Shown here piece after piece: positions 1 to 8,284 of a stretch of 55,006 bases of DNA. The translations under genes were made by a program, and so were the position numbers. The notes beneath the pieces are model-generated. The model was not told the origin of the DNA. It searched no databases and saw only the letters and a list, made by a program, of their open reading frames with translations. This DNA comes from Alistipes sp. (GTDB lineage Bacteria; Bacteroidota; Bacteroidia; Bacteroidales; Rikenellaceae): the NCBI GenBank assembly GCA_017465575.1, contig JAFTVX010000037.1, forward strand, positions 1 through 55,006. The letters run 5' to 3'. Within the stretch, counting starts at the first letter, position 1; each line of letters starts with the position of its first letter.

Positions 1-83
1 GATAGAAACAAGAACTGCATACAAATGGGTTATCAATGTAAGAATCCTTTTGTATGCTGTCTGTTTATCTTTATCTACATTTT

Positions 84-270
84 CGTCAGTCGCTCATTTC
101 CGTTGCCGTCTGCATTTCTGAGTACAGACATTGAAAGGGGAAAGGTTTTCGGGCTGAATACTCTCCGCAGGAGGAAGATTCAGCCCGAAACGACTTGTCG
201 CCCGACCTTTCAACTTTCAAGGGATGATGTACTACCTTCGCAGACGAGCAGAGGAAAGGGACGAATGACG
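84..270. repeat. Large imperfect palindrome (about 187 bp)
   Basis: Nested inverted repeats fold almost the whole stretch on itself. The outer arms are CGTCA at 84-88 and TGACG at 266-270. Further in, GTCTGC (108-113) pairs with GCAGAC (240-245), and TTGAAAGG (131-138) with CCTTTCAA (206-213). The core is a perfect 13-bp stem, TTTCGGGCTGAAT (147-159) with ATTCAGCCCGAAA (178-190). The open frames crossing it on both strands are by-products of the symmetry. It looks like a non-autonomous inverted-repeat element or a very stable RNA hairpin; no protein gene is visible. Confidence 0.6.
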
Positions 271-351
271 GAATCGGGAAACTCATATATCGAAGATTGA
301 TGATAGACCAAATCAAATTTTATCCTGCAATAATGAAAAATACACCACCTT

Positions 352-382
352 TTTGCTCGTTCATAAAAAAGTTGTACCTTTG
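352..382 (+). promoter_or_regulatory. Bacteroidetes-type promoter of a short transcript
   Basis: TTTG at 352-355 is followed after exactly 19 bases by TACCTTTG at 375-382, a full match to the -33/-7 consensus of Bacteroidetes. Transcription should begin near 388. No protein gene follows on this strand before the convergent gene that ends at 528. Confidence 0.6.
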
Positions 383-387
383 TGTAT

Positions 388-518
388 CAGGAGTTATGTC
401 ATTGATGCAAAACAATAAAGAACTCTGAAATAGGAACGGTTGCCATCTCGTTACCCAATTTCCATGCAATCCGAATAACCGTTTAATTCTAAGATAATTG
501 CAAATTCTGCGATTTTTT
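388..518 (+). ncRNA. Candidate small transcript of about 130 nt
   Basis: The unit is bounded by a consensus promoter ending at 382 and a hairpin with a T-run (AATTGC 496-501, GCGATT 509-514, T-run to 518). Inside is a longer-range pairing, AACGGTT (435-441) with AACCGTT (477-483). There is also a 10-codon ORF at 395-427 (MSLMQNNKEL). It may be a small RNA or a leader peptide; no family was recognised. Confidence 0.4.
496..518 (+). terminator. Intrinsic terminator of the small transcript
   Basis: A six-base stem (AATTGC with GCGATT, one G-U pair) and a seven-base loop are followed by a run of six T. The stem is short, so the call rests mainly on the T-run and on its position downstream of the 352-382 promoter. 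Confidence 0.4.
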
Positions 519-527
519 GTGAAAAAA

Positions 528-809
528 TTACTTGCGGGCCCAGGTGAATTGTAGAATACCCAACACTATCGCTGCGGGGAGAATGACACATACAGTAACA
601 AACTCATTGCAGCCGCAGAGGATAAGGATAGTAATCAGCGAAACAAGGAGGAATGATAGGGCGTGAATCACACGCAGGCGAAGAAGATTATACTTCTCGG
701 AGTCGCGGAAACGGCGCTTCATCACAAAATCCGCCTTGCCAAGAAGGGTCATAACACCCAACAAGGCAAATACCACCGCCATAATTATCAGTAAAATAGT
801 CTCGCTCAT
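528..809 (-). CDS. Small membrane protein, DUF3784-like
   Basis: This 93-residue protein has three predicted membrane segments (about 4-22, 47-66 and 68-88). A short charged loop after the first helix reads GKADFVMKRRFRDSEKYN, close to the 'GKgD..i.G....seEKekyd' signature of small DUF3784-type proteins. It is the last gene of the minus-strand operon and starts 2 bases after the S41 protease gene ends. The 96-residue protein at 2312-2602 is a clear paralogue: both share a (G)xAD...R.DSxKYNxxRLR stretch and end in WAxK. The function is unknown; a membrane partner of the neighbouring protease is an inference from position only. Confidence 0.75.
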   Translation of the reverse strand: MSETILLIIMAVVFALLGVMTLLGKADFVMKRRFRDSEKYNLLRLRVIHALSFLLVSLITILILCGCNEFVTVCVILPAAIVLGILQFTWARK

Positions 810-811
810 CG

Positions 812-2293
812 CTATCTTCGTTTATAAGTTTTCAATACCCACTCCCAAAGTTGGTCGCGGTCGGGGTCGTTAAGCTCGATAAAGACATCAGGCGTGATAT
901 AGTCGCTCTCCTTTGCCTCACGGCTGGGGCGCACAAAGTGTTTGTGGCTTACGGTGGCGATGGTCTTGGTGTTGGGGAGTGTGCAGTAAAGCAAATCGCC
1001 GTAGTGGCTTGGCTTGCCACCCGAGGGCTCACCAACGATGATGCCTACACCACAATCGCGCGCCTTGGTAAGGAGCAAGGTGGCACTACTATATGAGTCT
1101 TGACCCTCAACGAAGACGACATTACCACGAAAGATGCGCTCGACATCGAAGTTAAGGATATGTTGCGAGGAGTCTTGGGGCGCGCTATAGTCAATCTCTC
1201 GTCCTCTATTGTGGTCGAACTGCCACATATCGTAGACCTCGCCCATCTTCAGTGGCTCGCCATCAAAGGTAAAGTCACGATAGTATGGATATCGCTCAAG
1301 GAGCATCTTCGAGATACGCACATCGACACCATAGCTCTCTATCTCGGCATAAGGCTTAAGCCACGACAACAGCACTTCGCCAAGGTTGCTATTTCCACCA
1401 GAGTTATATTGAAGGTCAACAACAAGAGTCTCGACACCCTTAGCCTCAATCTCTGCCATCATCTCCGCAACAAACTCATCGAAGCGTGCCAACTGCGGAT
1501 ATTGTGGCATCGTCACCCTATCGGCAAACTGGTTAAACTGCAAGTAGCAGATGCCCCCGTCTTCGAAGATTGTGTAGTCGAAGAGTGTGTTACGCATCGC
1601 CGTAACTCGCTCTTGGGCATTGCGTTGTAGTTGAGCAATACGAAGTTCTCGCTTGCTGATTGCCAATATCTCGGCACTGCTGCCATCTGCAAAAGTGAGG
1701 GTTAGGCACTCATCACTCATATCGAGGAACGACCAAAACTCGGCAAACATCAGATACTCCTTAACCAAGTTTAGAAAGTTTACATCGTTGTCGGCACTAA
1801 CAATCTCTCGCGCAGAGCGAAGTATTTGTTTTAGTGAGCGACCATTTATCGCCTTTACCTCCTTGCCAAGCAACTCGCGATGCTCCTCAGATGTAACATC
1901 TACAATTGCGGGCTGATTGATATCGAGAGCCAATCTTACGGGAAAGATACGCTCAAGGTTACTCCAAAAAGATATCGCAGTATGGCCATCGCCAAGCGAT
2001 GCAGCCAAGCGAGCAAGCGAGAGTTTAAAGTCGGCAACATCCTCAATCTTGCCACACTCCTTATAGACTCTTCGCACTCGGCGCTCAAGCCCCTTGCGGT
2101 GCTTCGCATCGGCATAATAAGGGTGTGTCGAAGAGAGCATATCGGCATATAGTAGTAGGTCTTGTTGAAAGGCATTACCTTGCTGATAATCAGCCGATGC
2201 CTCAACTGCCTCGTTGTGATACTCTGGGATATTTTGTCCGTAGAGCGTGGGCGCAACAACGAGGGCTACAATTATCAAGATTATTCGTTTCAT
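812..2293 (-). CDS. S41-family serine protease, exported
   Basis: The 493-residue precursor starts with a clear signal peptide (MKRIILIIVALVVAPTLYGQ), so it should act in the periplasm. A PDZ-like stretch is visible around GKEVKAINGRSLKQIL. The C-terminal half carries the S41 core: DLQYNSGG, then GQDSYSSATLL with the likely nucleophilic serine near residue 402-403, then GEPSGGKPSHYGD. This is the peptidase S41 (C-terminal-processing/tricorn core) fold. The substrate is unknown. It sits in an operon with an SPFH protein and several tiny membrane proteins, a setting that suggests membrane-protein processing or quality control (inference). Confidence 0.85.
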   Translation of the reverse strand: MKRIILIIVALVVAPTLYGQNIPEYHNEAVEASADYQQGNAFQQDLLLYADMLSSTHPYYADAKHRKGLERRVRRVYKECGKIEDVADFKLSLARLAASLGDGHTAISFWSNLERIFPVRLALDINQPAIVDVTSEEHRELLGKEVKAINGRSLKQILRSAREIVSADNDVNFLNLVKEYLMFAEFWSFLDMSDECLTLTFADGSSAEILAISKRELRIAQLQRNAQERVTAMRNTLFDYTIFEDGGICYLQFNQFADRVTMPQYPQLARFDEFVAEMMAEIEAKGVETLVVDLQYNSGGNSNLGEVLLSWLKPYAEIESYGVDVRISKMLLERYPYYRDFTFDGEPLKMGEVYDMWQFDHNRGREIDYSAPQDSSQHILNFDVERIFRGNVVFVEGQDSYSSATLLLTKARDCGVGIIVGEPSGGKPSHYGDLLYCTLPNTKTIATVSHKHFVRPSREAKESDYITPDVFIELNDPDRDQLWEWVLKTYKRR

Positions 2294-2311
2294 AGGAGTA
2301 AAGGTTTTAGT

Positions 2312-2602
2312 CTACTTTGTTGCCCAAGTGCCTTTGATTATGCCAGTAAGCACAGCAAGTAGCAGAATAGCAAGAAAAGATATATGGGCGTTAAAGTCGA
2401 AGAGGTGTGATGCCCACACAAGGAGCATCATCAGCATGTACTCTATTGCTGTTACCGCACGCAGTCGTGTGGGGTTATACTTATCGCTGTCATCGCCACG
2501 AAGCTCATAAACCAACTTATCTGCACGACCAAACAGAATAGCAACCGACATCAGCACAACCGCCAACGAGGCAATAGAGGCTATCAGAATCCAGATGTTC
2601 AT
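2312..2602 (-). CDS. Small membrane protein, DUF3784-like
   Basis: A 96-residue protein with three predicted membrane helices (about 3-24, 48-66 and 70-92). The loop GRADKLVYELRGDDSDKYN resembles that of the 93-residue protein at the operon's end, and both close with a WAxK motif, so the two are probably duplicates flanking the S41 protease gene. It lies 18 bases before the protease gene in transcription order. Function unknown. Confidence 0.7.
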   Translation of the reverse strand: MNIWILIASIASLAVVLMSVAILFGRADKLVYELRGDDSDKYNPTRLRAVTAIEYMLMMLLVWASHLFDFNAHISFLAILLLAVLTGIIKGTWATK

Positions 2603-2626
2603 AGGTACGATGTTTTAGACGGATAG

Positions 2627-2932
2627 TTACGCTTTACGAACCCACAACTCCTCCAAAGCAAAGTAGAGCAATGCCACCACAAACAGTGCCCACTCATAAT
2701 AGTCTGCCTTGCCGATTAGAATGAAGACAAGAAACAGCACTTCCGCAAGAATTATATCGCCAGCAAAGAGTATTCGCCAACGCTTAATGCGCCTATCTAA
2801 TCTCTCCGAATCAAGGCTATCAGCAGGATAGAAGCCACGATACAACCTATCCAACTTACCCACAAGGGCAAGCACCGCAAGAGCCAACAGCAACAGAGTG
2901 CAAAGGGCTAATATAATGATTTTTACAGTCAT
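2627..2932 (-). CDS. Small membrane protein, same paralogous group
   Basis: This 101-residue protein has a hydrophobic N-terminal helix (about 4-25), a basic loop (GKLDRLYRGFYPADSLDSER) and two more helices (about 55-74 and 79-95), ending in WVRKA. Its layout matches the 96- and 93-residue proteins downstream (helix, G-K/R-x-D loop with Asp-Ser, two helices, basic end), so I read it as a more diverged third copy. It is tightly packed in the operon. Confidence 0.65.
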   Translation of the reverse strand: MTVKIIILALCTLLLLALAVLALVGKLDRLYRGFYPADSLDSERLDRRIKRWRILFAGDIILAEVLFLVFILIGKADYYEWALFVVALLYFALEELWVRKA

Positions 2933-2934
2933 AA

Positions 2935-3438
2935 TTAGATATATTGTGCCTTACGGCGTTTACGCTCCAAGCGAAGGCGCACGACAATCTCTTGTGAGCG
3001 GCGGCGGATATAGCGCAAGCGCAGGTAGCATAAGAGGGCAGCGAGCCACAACAGCGAGGATGCAGCAATAATCTGCTGGGTCAAATCCCACGGAAACTCT
3101 TCGAACCAGTAGAGCAGTAGAGGTGCGATAGTAATTACCGAAGCCCACATCGCAAGTGCCCAAGTGGCGTTGCGCCAACAGGTGCGGGGTGCTTGACGGC
3201 GGAACTTTAGGAAGAGCACCACAAAGAGGACAAAGAGGGCGATAAGCAGACTTATCCACTCGGCATAAGGCACACTATCGGGGATGGGCTTTAACTCGGT
3301 AAGCACAAATATAACAATCAAAACTATCCAGTTGCCTATACCCATCTTCCAATCATCCTCCTTCTTGCCAAGTCGGCGATTCGACTTACGCTCGATATCG
3401 CGATAGTTGAACTTCCAGATGCTAAATCTATTCTTCAT
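2935..3438 (-). CDS. Four-helix membrane protein of unknown function
   Basis: A 167-residue protein with a basic, soluble N-terminus (about 1-32), four predicted membrane helices (about 33-50, 63-82, 91-112, 121-140) and a strongly basic C-terminal tail (RRRSQEIVVRLRLERKRRK). The start overlaps the end of the ribbon-helix-helix gene by 11 bases, which implies translational coupling. An internal ATG at MGIGNWIVL, just before the first helix, is an alternative start. No family was recognised. Confidence 0.65.
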   Translation of the reverse strand: MKNRFSIWKFNYRDIERKSNRRLGKKEDDWKMGIGNWIVLIVIFVLTELKPIPDSVPYAEWISLLIALFVLFVVLFLKFRRQAPRTCWRNATWALAMWASVITIAPLLLYWFEEFPWDLTQQIIAASSLLWLAALLCYLRLRYIRRRSQEIVVRLRLERKRRKAQYI

Positions 3439-3631
3439 TTGTCTCGCCCTCCTTTACTTTTCGTTTTGCACGAGGCTTGCGCCCACTACGGCGCAATGCC
3501 TCGGCAATAATCCATTGCAGTTGTCCATTGGTGGAGCGAAACTCATCGGCAGCCCACTTCTCGAGTGCCTCCATCGTCTCGCCATCAATGCGAAGTATAA
3601 AACTGCGTGTATTTGACTCCTTCGTAGCCAT
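3428..3631 (-). CDS. Arc/CopG-type ribbon-helix-helix DNA-binding protein
   Basis: The 67-residue protein has the expected beta strand (TRSFILRID), then two helices (ETMEALEKWAADEFRSTNGQLQWIIAEALRR), then a basic tail. This matches Arc-like ribbon-helix-helix proteins, which bind operators as dimers. It lies 25 bases after the SPFH gene and overlaps the next membrane-protein gene, so it is probably made with them and may be the operon's autoregulator (inference). No toxin gene is recognisable next to it. Confidence 0.75.
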   Translation of the reverse strand: MATKESNTRSFILRIDGETMEALEKWAADEFRSTNGQLQWIIAEALRRSGRKPRAKRKVKEGETNEE

Positions 3632-3656
3632 AACTTGGGGGAATAGAGAACGATGA

Positions 3657-4592
3657 TTAGTTATGGAGAGTTCCGGTGTTCACCACGGGCTGGGCAGCCT
3701 CATCGGCACAGAGTACGACAAGAAGGTTGCTCACCATAGCTGCCTTACGCTCCTCATCAAGCTCGACAACATCCTCGGTCGAAAGACGCTCAAGGGCAAT
3801 CTTAACCATCGACACAGCACCCTCGACAATCTTCTCGCGAGCCGAGATAATAGCATCTGCCTGCTGGCGACGCAACATAGCGGCAGCAATCTCTGGAGCA
3901 TAGGCAAGGTAGTTGAGGCGAGCCTCGATAACCTCGATACCAGCAATCGAGAGGCGGTCGTTAAGCTCATCGGTGAGCTTGTCGTTAATCTCGTCGCCAC
4001 CCGAACGGAGTGTCACCTCCTCGGTCTCACCCTTGGTATTCTCGTCGTAGGCATACATACCTGCCACCTGACGCAATGCAGAGTCGCTCTGCACGGCCAC
4101 GAAGTTCTCCAAGACATTCATACGGGTGTTAGATGTAACACCAACAACCTCGGGAGCATCAATCTCGAATACAGCGTTATATGCGCCATCGTTCTTAATC
4201 TTCCACACCACAACCAAGCCAATAAGGATGGGGTTACCCGCCTTGTCGTTAACCTTGATAGGGTCAACATTGAGGTTACGCGCACGCATCGAGAGCTTCT
4301 TTGCGGTCATAAAGGGGTTTACCCACCAGAAGCCGTTCTCGTAGAAAGTACCGCGGTAGTTACCGAAGAAGAGGAATACGCGCGACTCGTTAGGCTCAAG
4401 CATAATGTAGCCAAAGAGCATAAGGAACGAAGCAATGGCAGCAAGAACAATCGTTACGATAGCCCAAGCAACGGGAGCCTCGGCCGTTGCCAAGACAACA
4501 ATCGCATAGGCCATTGCCGCAACGAGCAAAAGATTGACTACAAGGGCAACAAAGCCATTGAGTTTCCAACCAGAATAAGTGTAGTTTTTCAT
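3657..4592 (-). CDS. SPFH/band 7 membrane protein
   Basis: A 311-residue protein with two N-terminal membrane helices (about 12-31 and 40-62). The SPFH domain covers about 65-270 ([29 protein letters not shown]..., with [21 protein letters not shown] in the helical part). SPFH proteins (stomatin, prohibitin, flotillin) form large membrane-attached rings and often work with proteases. The S41 protease further down the operon would fit that theme, but this is an inference. The start codon follows a 54-base gap after the Trp-rich micro-ORF. Confidence 0.85.
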   Translation of the reverse strand: MKNYTYSGWKLNGFVALVVNLLLVAAMAYAIVVLATAEAPVAWAIVTIVLAAIASFLMLFGYIMLEPNESRVFLFFGNYRGTFYENGFWWVNPFMTAKKLSMRARNLNVDPIKVNDKAGNPILIGLVVVWKIKNDGAYNAVFEIDAPEVVGVTSNTRMNVLENFVAVQSDSALRQVAGMYAYDENTKGETEEVTLRSGGDEINDKLTDELNDRLSIAGIEVIEARLNYLAYAPEIAAAMLRRQQADAIISAREKIVEGAVSMVKIALERLSTEDVVELDEERKAAMVSNLLVVLCADEAAQPVVNTGTLHN

Positions 4593-4646
4593 AGTGGTAA
4601 AAGTTATTTTGTTAGACTTAATTATTCTTCTGTTTGAGGCACTCGA

Positions 4647-4778
4647 CTACGCCTCGATATCTGCCTTTCTGCCAGGTGTACGCAATCGCCAAAACTCTGC
4701 ACGCCAAGGCCAAATGCGCATCTTACCAAAAGAGAGACCTCCAAAGAGCCAATTCCAAATTGTTTGATTGTTTTTCAT
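4647..4778 (-). CDS. Trp-rich micro-ORF (43 aa) heading the SPFH operon
   Basis: ATG at 4778-4776 opens a 43-codon frame that ends in TAG at 4649-4647. It begins MKNNQTIWNWLFGGLSFG, then MRIWPWRAEFWRLR. Five of 43 residues are Trp and the second half is basic. The upstream sequence (ctATGAAAAAC) matches the start context of the SPFH gene, and a consensus promoter element lies 54 bases upstream. It could encode a small membrane-associated peptide or a regulatory leader; the family is unknown. Confidence 0.5.
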   Translation of the reverse strand: MKNNQTIWNWLFGGLSFGKMRIWPWRAEFWRLRTPGRKADIEA

Positions 4779-4832
4779 AGTCGTAAAGGTTTAAGGTTTG
4801 TTTCGCAAAAAAATGATATTATTTTGATATCA

Positions 4833-4840
4833 CAAAGATA
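4833..4840 (-). promoter_or_regulatory. Promoter of the SPFH operon (-7 element)
   Basis: CAAAGATA on the plus strand is TATCTTTG on the minus strand, the Bacteroidetes -7 element. A TTG lies about 21 bases further upstream. It points to the micro-ORF at 4778 and the SPFH operon behind it. Confidence 0.55.
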
Positions 4841-4941
4841 CAGCAAAAAGTAGAACAATTGCAAATTTTTTGCGAACTTTTTCTAAAAAATTTACGGTTG
4901 GCGGTGGATACTTATATTTATATAGAGAAATGAGTTTTTTT

Positions 4942-5075
4942 TAAGACGAGAAGACAAGTAAGACGATAGGACGATAAGAAAAAAAATCCTTAGGTCTTAT
5001 GGTCCTATGGTCTTTCAATAATGGGTTAAAATGAGTTACTATGAGTTAAAATGGGTTAAAATGATTTTTCAGAGG
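4942..5075. repeat. Iterated-unit repeats (delta and epsilon types) in the divergent gap
   Basis: 4942-5016 holds degenerate units of the form agacgataag/agacaagt, followed by their approximate complement (cttatggtcctatggtcttt), so it can fold back in several registers. 5022-5075 holds units of the form gggttaaaatgagtt. Related delta blocks recur near 28895 and 43936, and epsilon blocks near 15712 and 54924. With the two flanking promoters this accounts for the gap between 4779 and 5165; no gene is seen in it. Confidence 0.6.
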
Positions 5076-5125
5076 AAGTTCTAAAAACTAACAACTAAAA
5101 ACTAACAACTTTCTCTGCCTCCCTC

Positions 5126-5156
5126 TTTGCTCTTTCACTTCTTTTTCGTACATTTG
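5126..5156 (+). promoter_or_regulatory. Consensus promoter only 9 bases before the M16 start
   Basis: TTTG (5126-5129), a 19-base spacer, then TACATTTG (5149-5156). The ATG of the peptidase is at 5166, so the transcript would carry almost no leader. This also rules out the in-frame TTG at 5127 as the start, since it lies inside the promoter. Confidence 0.6.
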
Positions 5157-5165
5157 TTACAGATT

Positions 5166-6401
5166 ATGATACACTATAAGCAACGCATACTGAAAAACGG
5201 ATTGACCGTATTGGTTAATCGCGACCACGCCTCGAAGCTTGCTGCCGTAAACCTACTCTACAAGGTGGGTGCACGCAACGAGTCGGAGGATAGAACGGGC
5301 TTTGCCCACCTTTTTGAGCATCTTATGTTTCGTGGCACGCACAATGTGCCCGAGTTCGATGTGCCCGTGCAGATGGCGTGTGGCGAGAACAACGCCTTTA
5401 CCAACAACGACTACACCAACTTCTACATAACGCTTCCGAAGGAGAATCTATCGACCGCCCTATGGCTCGAGAGCGACCGTATGGCAAACCTCAACATCTC
5501 GGAGGAGGCGTGCGCCACGGAGAAGCAGGTGGTTATCGAGGAGTTTAAGCAACGATACCTCAACCAGCCCTATGGCGACGAGCAGCCCTTGTTGCGTGGC
5601 TTGGCATACACCACACACCCCTATCGCTGGTCGACAATAGGTCTTACGCCCGACCATATAGCGAGCGCCACAACCGAGGATGTGCGCGCCTTCTACCGCC
5701 TCCACTACCACCCCTCACGCGCCATTCTCGCCATCTCGGCAGACCTCGACGAGGAGCTGATGCTCGATATGGCGGAGGAGTATTTTGGCGATATCGAGGA
5801 CAACAACCTCGCTATCCCTGCCATTGCCGAGGAGCCCGCACAGAGCGAGCCACGCCGTTTGGAGGTGGAGCGTGAAGTGCCTGCTACGGATATTACGATT
5901 GCCTTTCATATGGGCGACCGCCTATCGCGCGACTTCTTCTTGGGCGACCTTAGCTCCGACCTTTTGGCGGGTGGCGAGTCATCGCGCTTGGTCAACCGAT
6001 TGGTTAAGGACAAAGGTCTATTCTCAAGCGTAAATGCCTATATTACAGGTAGTCTCGACAAGGGATTGTTTATTATCAAGGGTCGCCTTATGCCATCGAC
6101 ATCGGAGGCTGATGCCGAGGCTGCTCTATGGGGCGAACTCAACGACCTCAAGGAGGGCAATATCACCGACTACGAGATGGAGAAGGTCAAAAACAAGTTC
6201 GAGGCAAATATGCTGATGGGCGAGATAAACATAATGAACAAGGCGCTCAACCTCTGCTTCTACGCTATGACTGGCGATACCGACCTTGTAAATCGCGAGG
6301 CTGAGATTTACCGTTCGCTTACGCGCGACGAGGTCAAAGCCTTTGCCGAGCGATGCTTCACCCCAAATAATTCATCGACACTAATCTACCGTGCCAAATG
6401 A
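5166..6401 (+). CDS. M16 zinc peptidase, catalytic member of a pair
   Basis: This 411-residue protein has the inverted zinc motif HLFEH at residues 48-52 and a downstream Glu in the TEKQVVIEEF helix (about residue 120-128), the M16 (pitrilysin/processing-peptidase) signature. No signal peptide is seen, so it is probably cytoplasmic. Its stop overlaps the start of the second M16 gene (ATGA), the arrangement of heterodimeric M16B peptidases in which one subunit carries the zinc. I start it at ATG 5166 because an upstream in-frame TTG falls in the promoter. Substrates are unknown. Confidence 0.9.
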   Translation: MIHYKQRILKNGLTVLVNRDHASKLAAVNLLYKVGARNESEDRTGFAHLFEHLMFRGTHNVPEFDVPVQMACGENNAFTNNDYTNFYITLPKENLSTALWLESDRMANLNISEEACATEKQVVIEEFKQRYLNQPYGDEQPLLRGLAYTTHPYRWSTIGLTPDHIASATTEDVRAFYRLHYHPSRAILAISADLDEELMLDMAEEYFGDIEDNNLAIPAIAEEPAQSEPRRLEVEREVPATDITIAFHMGDRLSRDFFLGDLSSDLLAGGESSRLVNRLVKDKGLFSSVNAYITGSLDKGLFIIKGRLMPSTSEADAEAALWGELNDLKEGNITDYEMEKVKNKFEANMLMGEINIMNKALNLCFYAMTGDTDLVNREAEIYRSLTRDEVKAFAERCFTPNNSSTLIYRAK

Positions 6402-7651
6402 GAGAGCAACCCGATATTATAATCCCCGATAGCGTAACGATGCCTCGTGCCGAGGTAAGGACAACCGCCAATGGCGTAAAGATTTACCGCCTCGATGCCA
6501 ACGAGTTTGAGGTTGTGCGCTTTACGCTCGTCTTCCGTGCCGGAAGCTCGATGCAGCATAAGAGCTTTGCAGCATCCGCCACAGCCAACATGCTTGGCGA
6601 GGGCAGCACCCACCTCTCGGCACAGCAGATTGCCGATGAGTTGGACTTCTACGGCTCGTACTTCGATGTCAATATCGACCGCGACTACGCCTATATCTCG
6701 TTCTGCTCGCTTAAGAAGTTCTTTGAGCCTACCGTGGCTGTGGCACGCGAGATTATACTACACCCCGCCTTCCCCGAACACGAATTCAAGATTTACTGCT
6801 CGAAGCGCAAGCAGAGCCTTACGATTGAGCGCAAGAAGGTAGATATGCAGTCGCGCGAACTATTCTCCGAAGCACTCTTTGGCAAGGAGCACCCCTACGG
6901 CAAATCATCTGACGAGGCGCTTTACGACGAGCTTACGACCGATGACCTGCGCGATATCTACCGCAGACTATATACCGCCGAGAACTGCTTTGTGGCGTGT
7001 AGCGGAAATATCGACGAGGATATTCTGAGCCAGATTAGCGCACTTGTCGAGGCATTGCCCTCGGGCGAGAAACCCTCGACATCGATGCCCACACCCTCGA
7101 CCACACACCACCTTTCGCGCGATGTGGAGGGGGCGTTGCAGACATCTATACGCATCGGTCGCCTACTCTTTCCTCGCACCCACCCCGACTTTGTCGGCAT
7201 GCAGGTTGTGGCAGCTCTCTTGGGTGGCTACTTCGGCTCGCGCCTTATGCAGAACCTGCGTGAGGCGAACGGCTACACATACGGCGTAATGGCTGCGATG
7301 GTAAACTTCGATAAGGAGGGTTACCTCGCTATCGCAACACAGGTGGCGAAGGAGCATAGAGAGGATGCCTTGCGTGAGATATACCACGAAATCGAGCGGT
7401 TGCGCAACGAGACGGTCGATGAGTATGAGTTGCAAATGGTTAAAAATGTGATGATTGGCGAGATACTACGCATCCTTGATGGTCCATTTGGCATTGCCGA
7501 TGTGACGATCGAAAATATTATGTGCGGTATGGACAACAGCGCCACAGAAGAGAGCGTTACCCGCATCTTCGCAATCACCGCCGACGAGGTCAAGGCATTA
7601 GCCGAAAAGTATCTTAAACGAGAGGATTTAATCGAGGTCTACGCAGGATGA
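6398..7651 (+). CDS. M16 peptidase-like subunit lacking the zinc motif
   Basis: A 417-residue M16-fold protein. Where its partner has HLFEH, this one has SSMQHKSFAASATANMLGEG, with no HxxEH, so it should not bind zinc. It keeps the C-terminal R-x(n)-G-Y-x-Y type element (NLREANGYTYGVMAAM) that helps hold substrate in the partner's active site. This division of labour is established for M16B heterodimers. Its start overlaps the upstream stop, and its own stop overlaps the HD gene's start, so the three genes are translationally coupled. Confidence 0.88.
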   Translation: MREQPDIIIPDSVTMPRAEVRTTANGVKIYRLDANEFEVVRFTLVFRAGSSMQHKSFAASATANMLGEGSTHLSAQQIADELDFYGSYFDVNIDRDYAYISFCSLKKFFEPTVAVAREIILHPAFPEHEFKIYCSKRKQSLTIERKKVDMQSRELFSEALFGKEHPYGKSSDEALYDELTTDDLRDIYRRLYTAENCFVACSGNIDEDILSQISALVEALPSGEKPSTSMPTPSTTHHLSRDVEGALQTSIRIGRLLFPRTHPDFVGMQVVAALLGGYFGSRLMQNLREANGYTYGVMAAMVNFDKEGYLAIATQVAKEHREDALREIYHEIERLRNETVDEYELQMVKNVMIGEILRILDGPFGIADVTIENIMCGMDNSATEESVTRIFAITADEVKALAEKYLKREDLIEVYAG

Positions 7652-8274
7652 TAGAGCCCACTTTACGACAATATATCGAGGAGGAGATTATACCACGCTA
7701 CGATGGTTTCGATGGTGCACATCGTCGTGACCACGCCGAGGTGGTAATAAAGCGCAGTCTGGAACTTGCCGAGAGCCACAATGTCGAGCCCAATATGGTC
7801 TACACTATTGCCGCCTATCACGACACGGGATTGGCCTACGGCAGAGAGAATCATCATCGTGATTCTAAGCGCATTATGCTCGCCGACGAGCGCCTACGCC
7901 AATGGTTTAGCGAGGAGCAGATTGCCACAATGGCAGATGCTTGCGAGGATCATCGTGCATCGTCGAAAAATGCGCCACGCACCATCTATGGTGCTATCGT
8001 AGCGGAGGCTGACCGACTCATCATTCCCGAATCAATCATTCGTCGCACCATACAATTTACCCTCGCCAACCACCCCACGCTCGACCGTGAGGAGGGCTAC
8101 GACCGCCTTAGGGAGCATCTTCACGAAAAGTACGACTACGGTGGCTATCTGCGCCTATGGATTACCCCCTCGGAGAACTCTCGCCGACTGGAGGAGTTGC
8201 GCCAACTTATCGCCCAGCCCGAGGCATTGCGCGAGGTCTACGACCGCATCTACGACGAGCTAACCGCCGAGTAA
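7648..8274 (+). CDS. HD-domain metal-dependent phosphohydrolase
   Basis: The 208-residue protein shows the HD signature: H29 in the RRDHAEVVIKRS helix, the HD pair at about 58-59 (AAYHDTGL), then HH and EDHRASSK, and a later Asp in VAEADRL. HD proteins hydrolyse phosphate esters such as nucleotides or cyclic dinucleotides; the substrate cannot be read from the sequence. Its start overlaps the M16 stop by four bases (ATGA), so it is the third gene of that operon. Confidence 0.8.
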   Translation: MIEPTLRQYIEEEIIPRYDGFDGAHRRDHAEVVIKRSLELAESHNVEPNMVYTIAAYHDTGLAYGRENHHRDSKRIMLADERLRQWFSEEQIATMADACEDHRASSKNAPRTIYGAIVAEADRLIIPESIIRRTIQFTLANHPTLDREEGYDRLREHLHEKYDYGGYLRLWITPSENSRRLEELRQLIAQPEALREVYDRIYDELTAE

Positions 8275-8284
8275 GTAACAGATA

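Noticed and set aside
3428-3631. Antitoxin of a toxin-antitoxin pair
   Set aside because: The ribbon-helix-helix protein is antitoxin-like in size, but the neighbouring 167-residue membrane protein resembles no known toxin, and the operon context is SPFH-related.
3663-4637. 324-residue plus-strand frame opposite the SPFH gene
   Set aside because: It is the shadow of a codon-biased gene (GAG/CTC-rich). The SPFH frame has clear domain motifs and the shadow has none.
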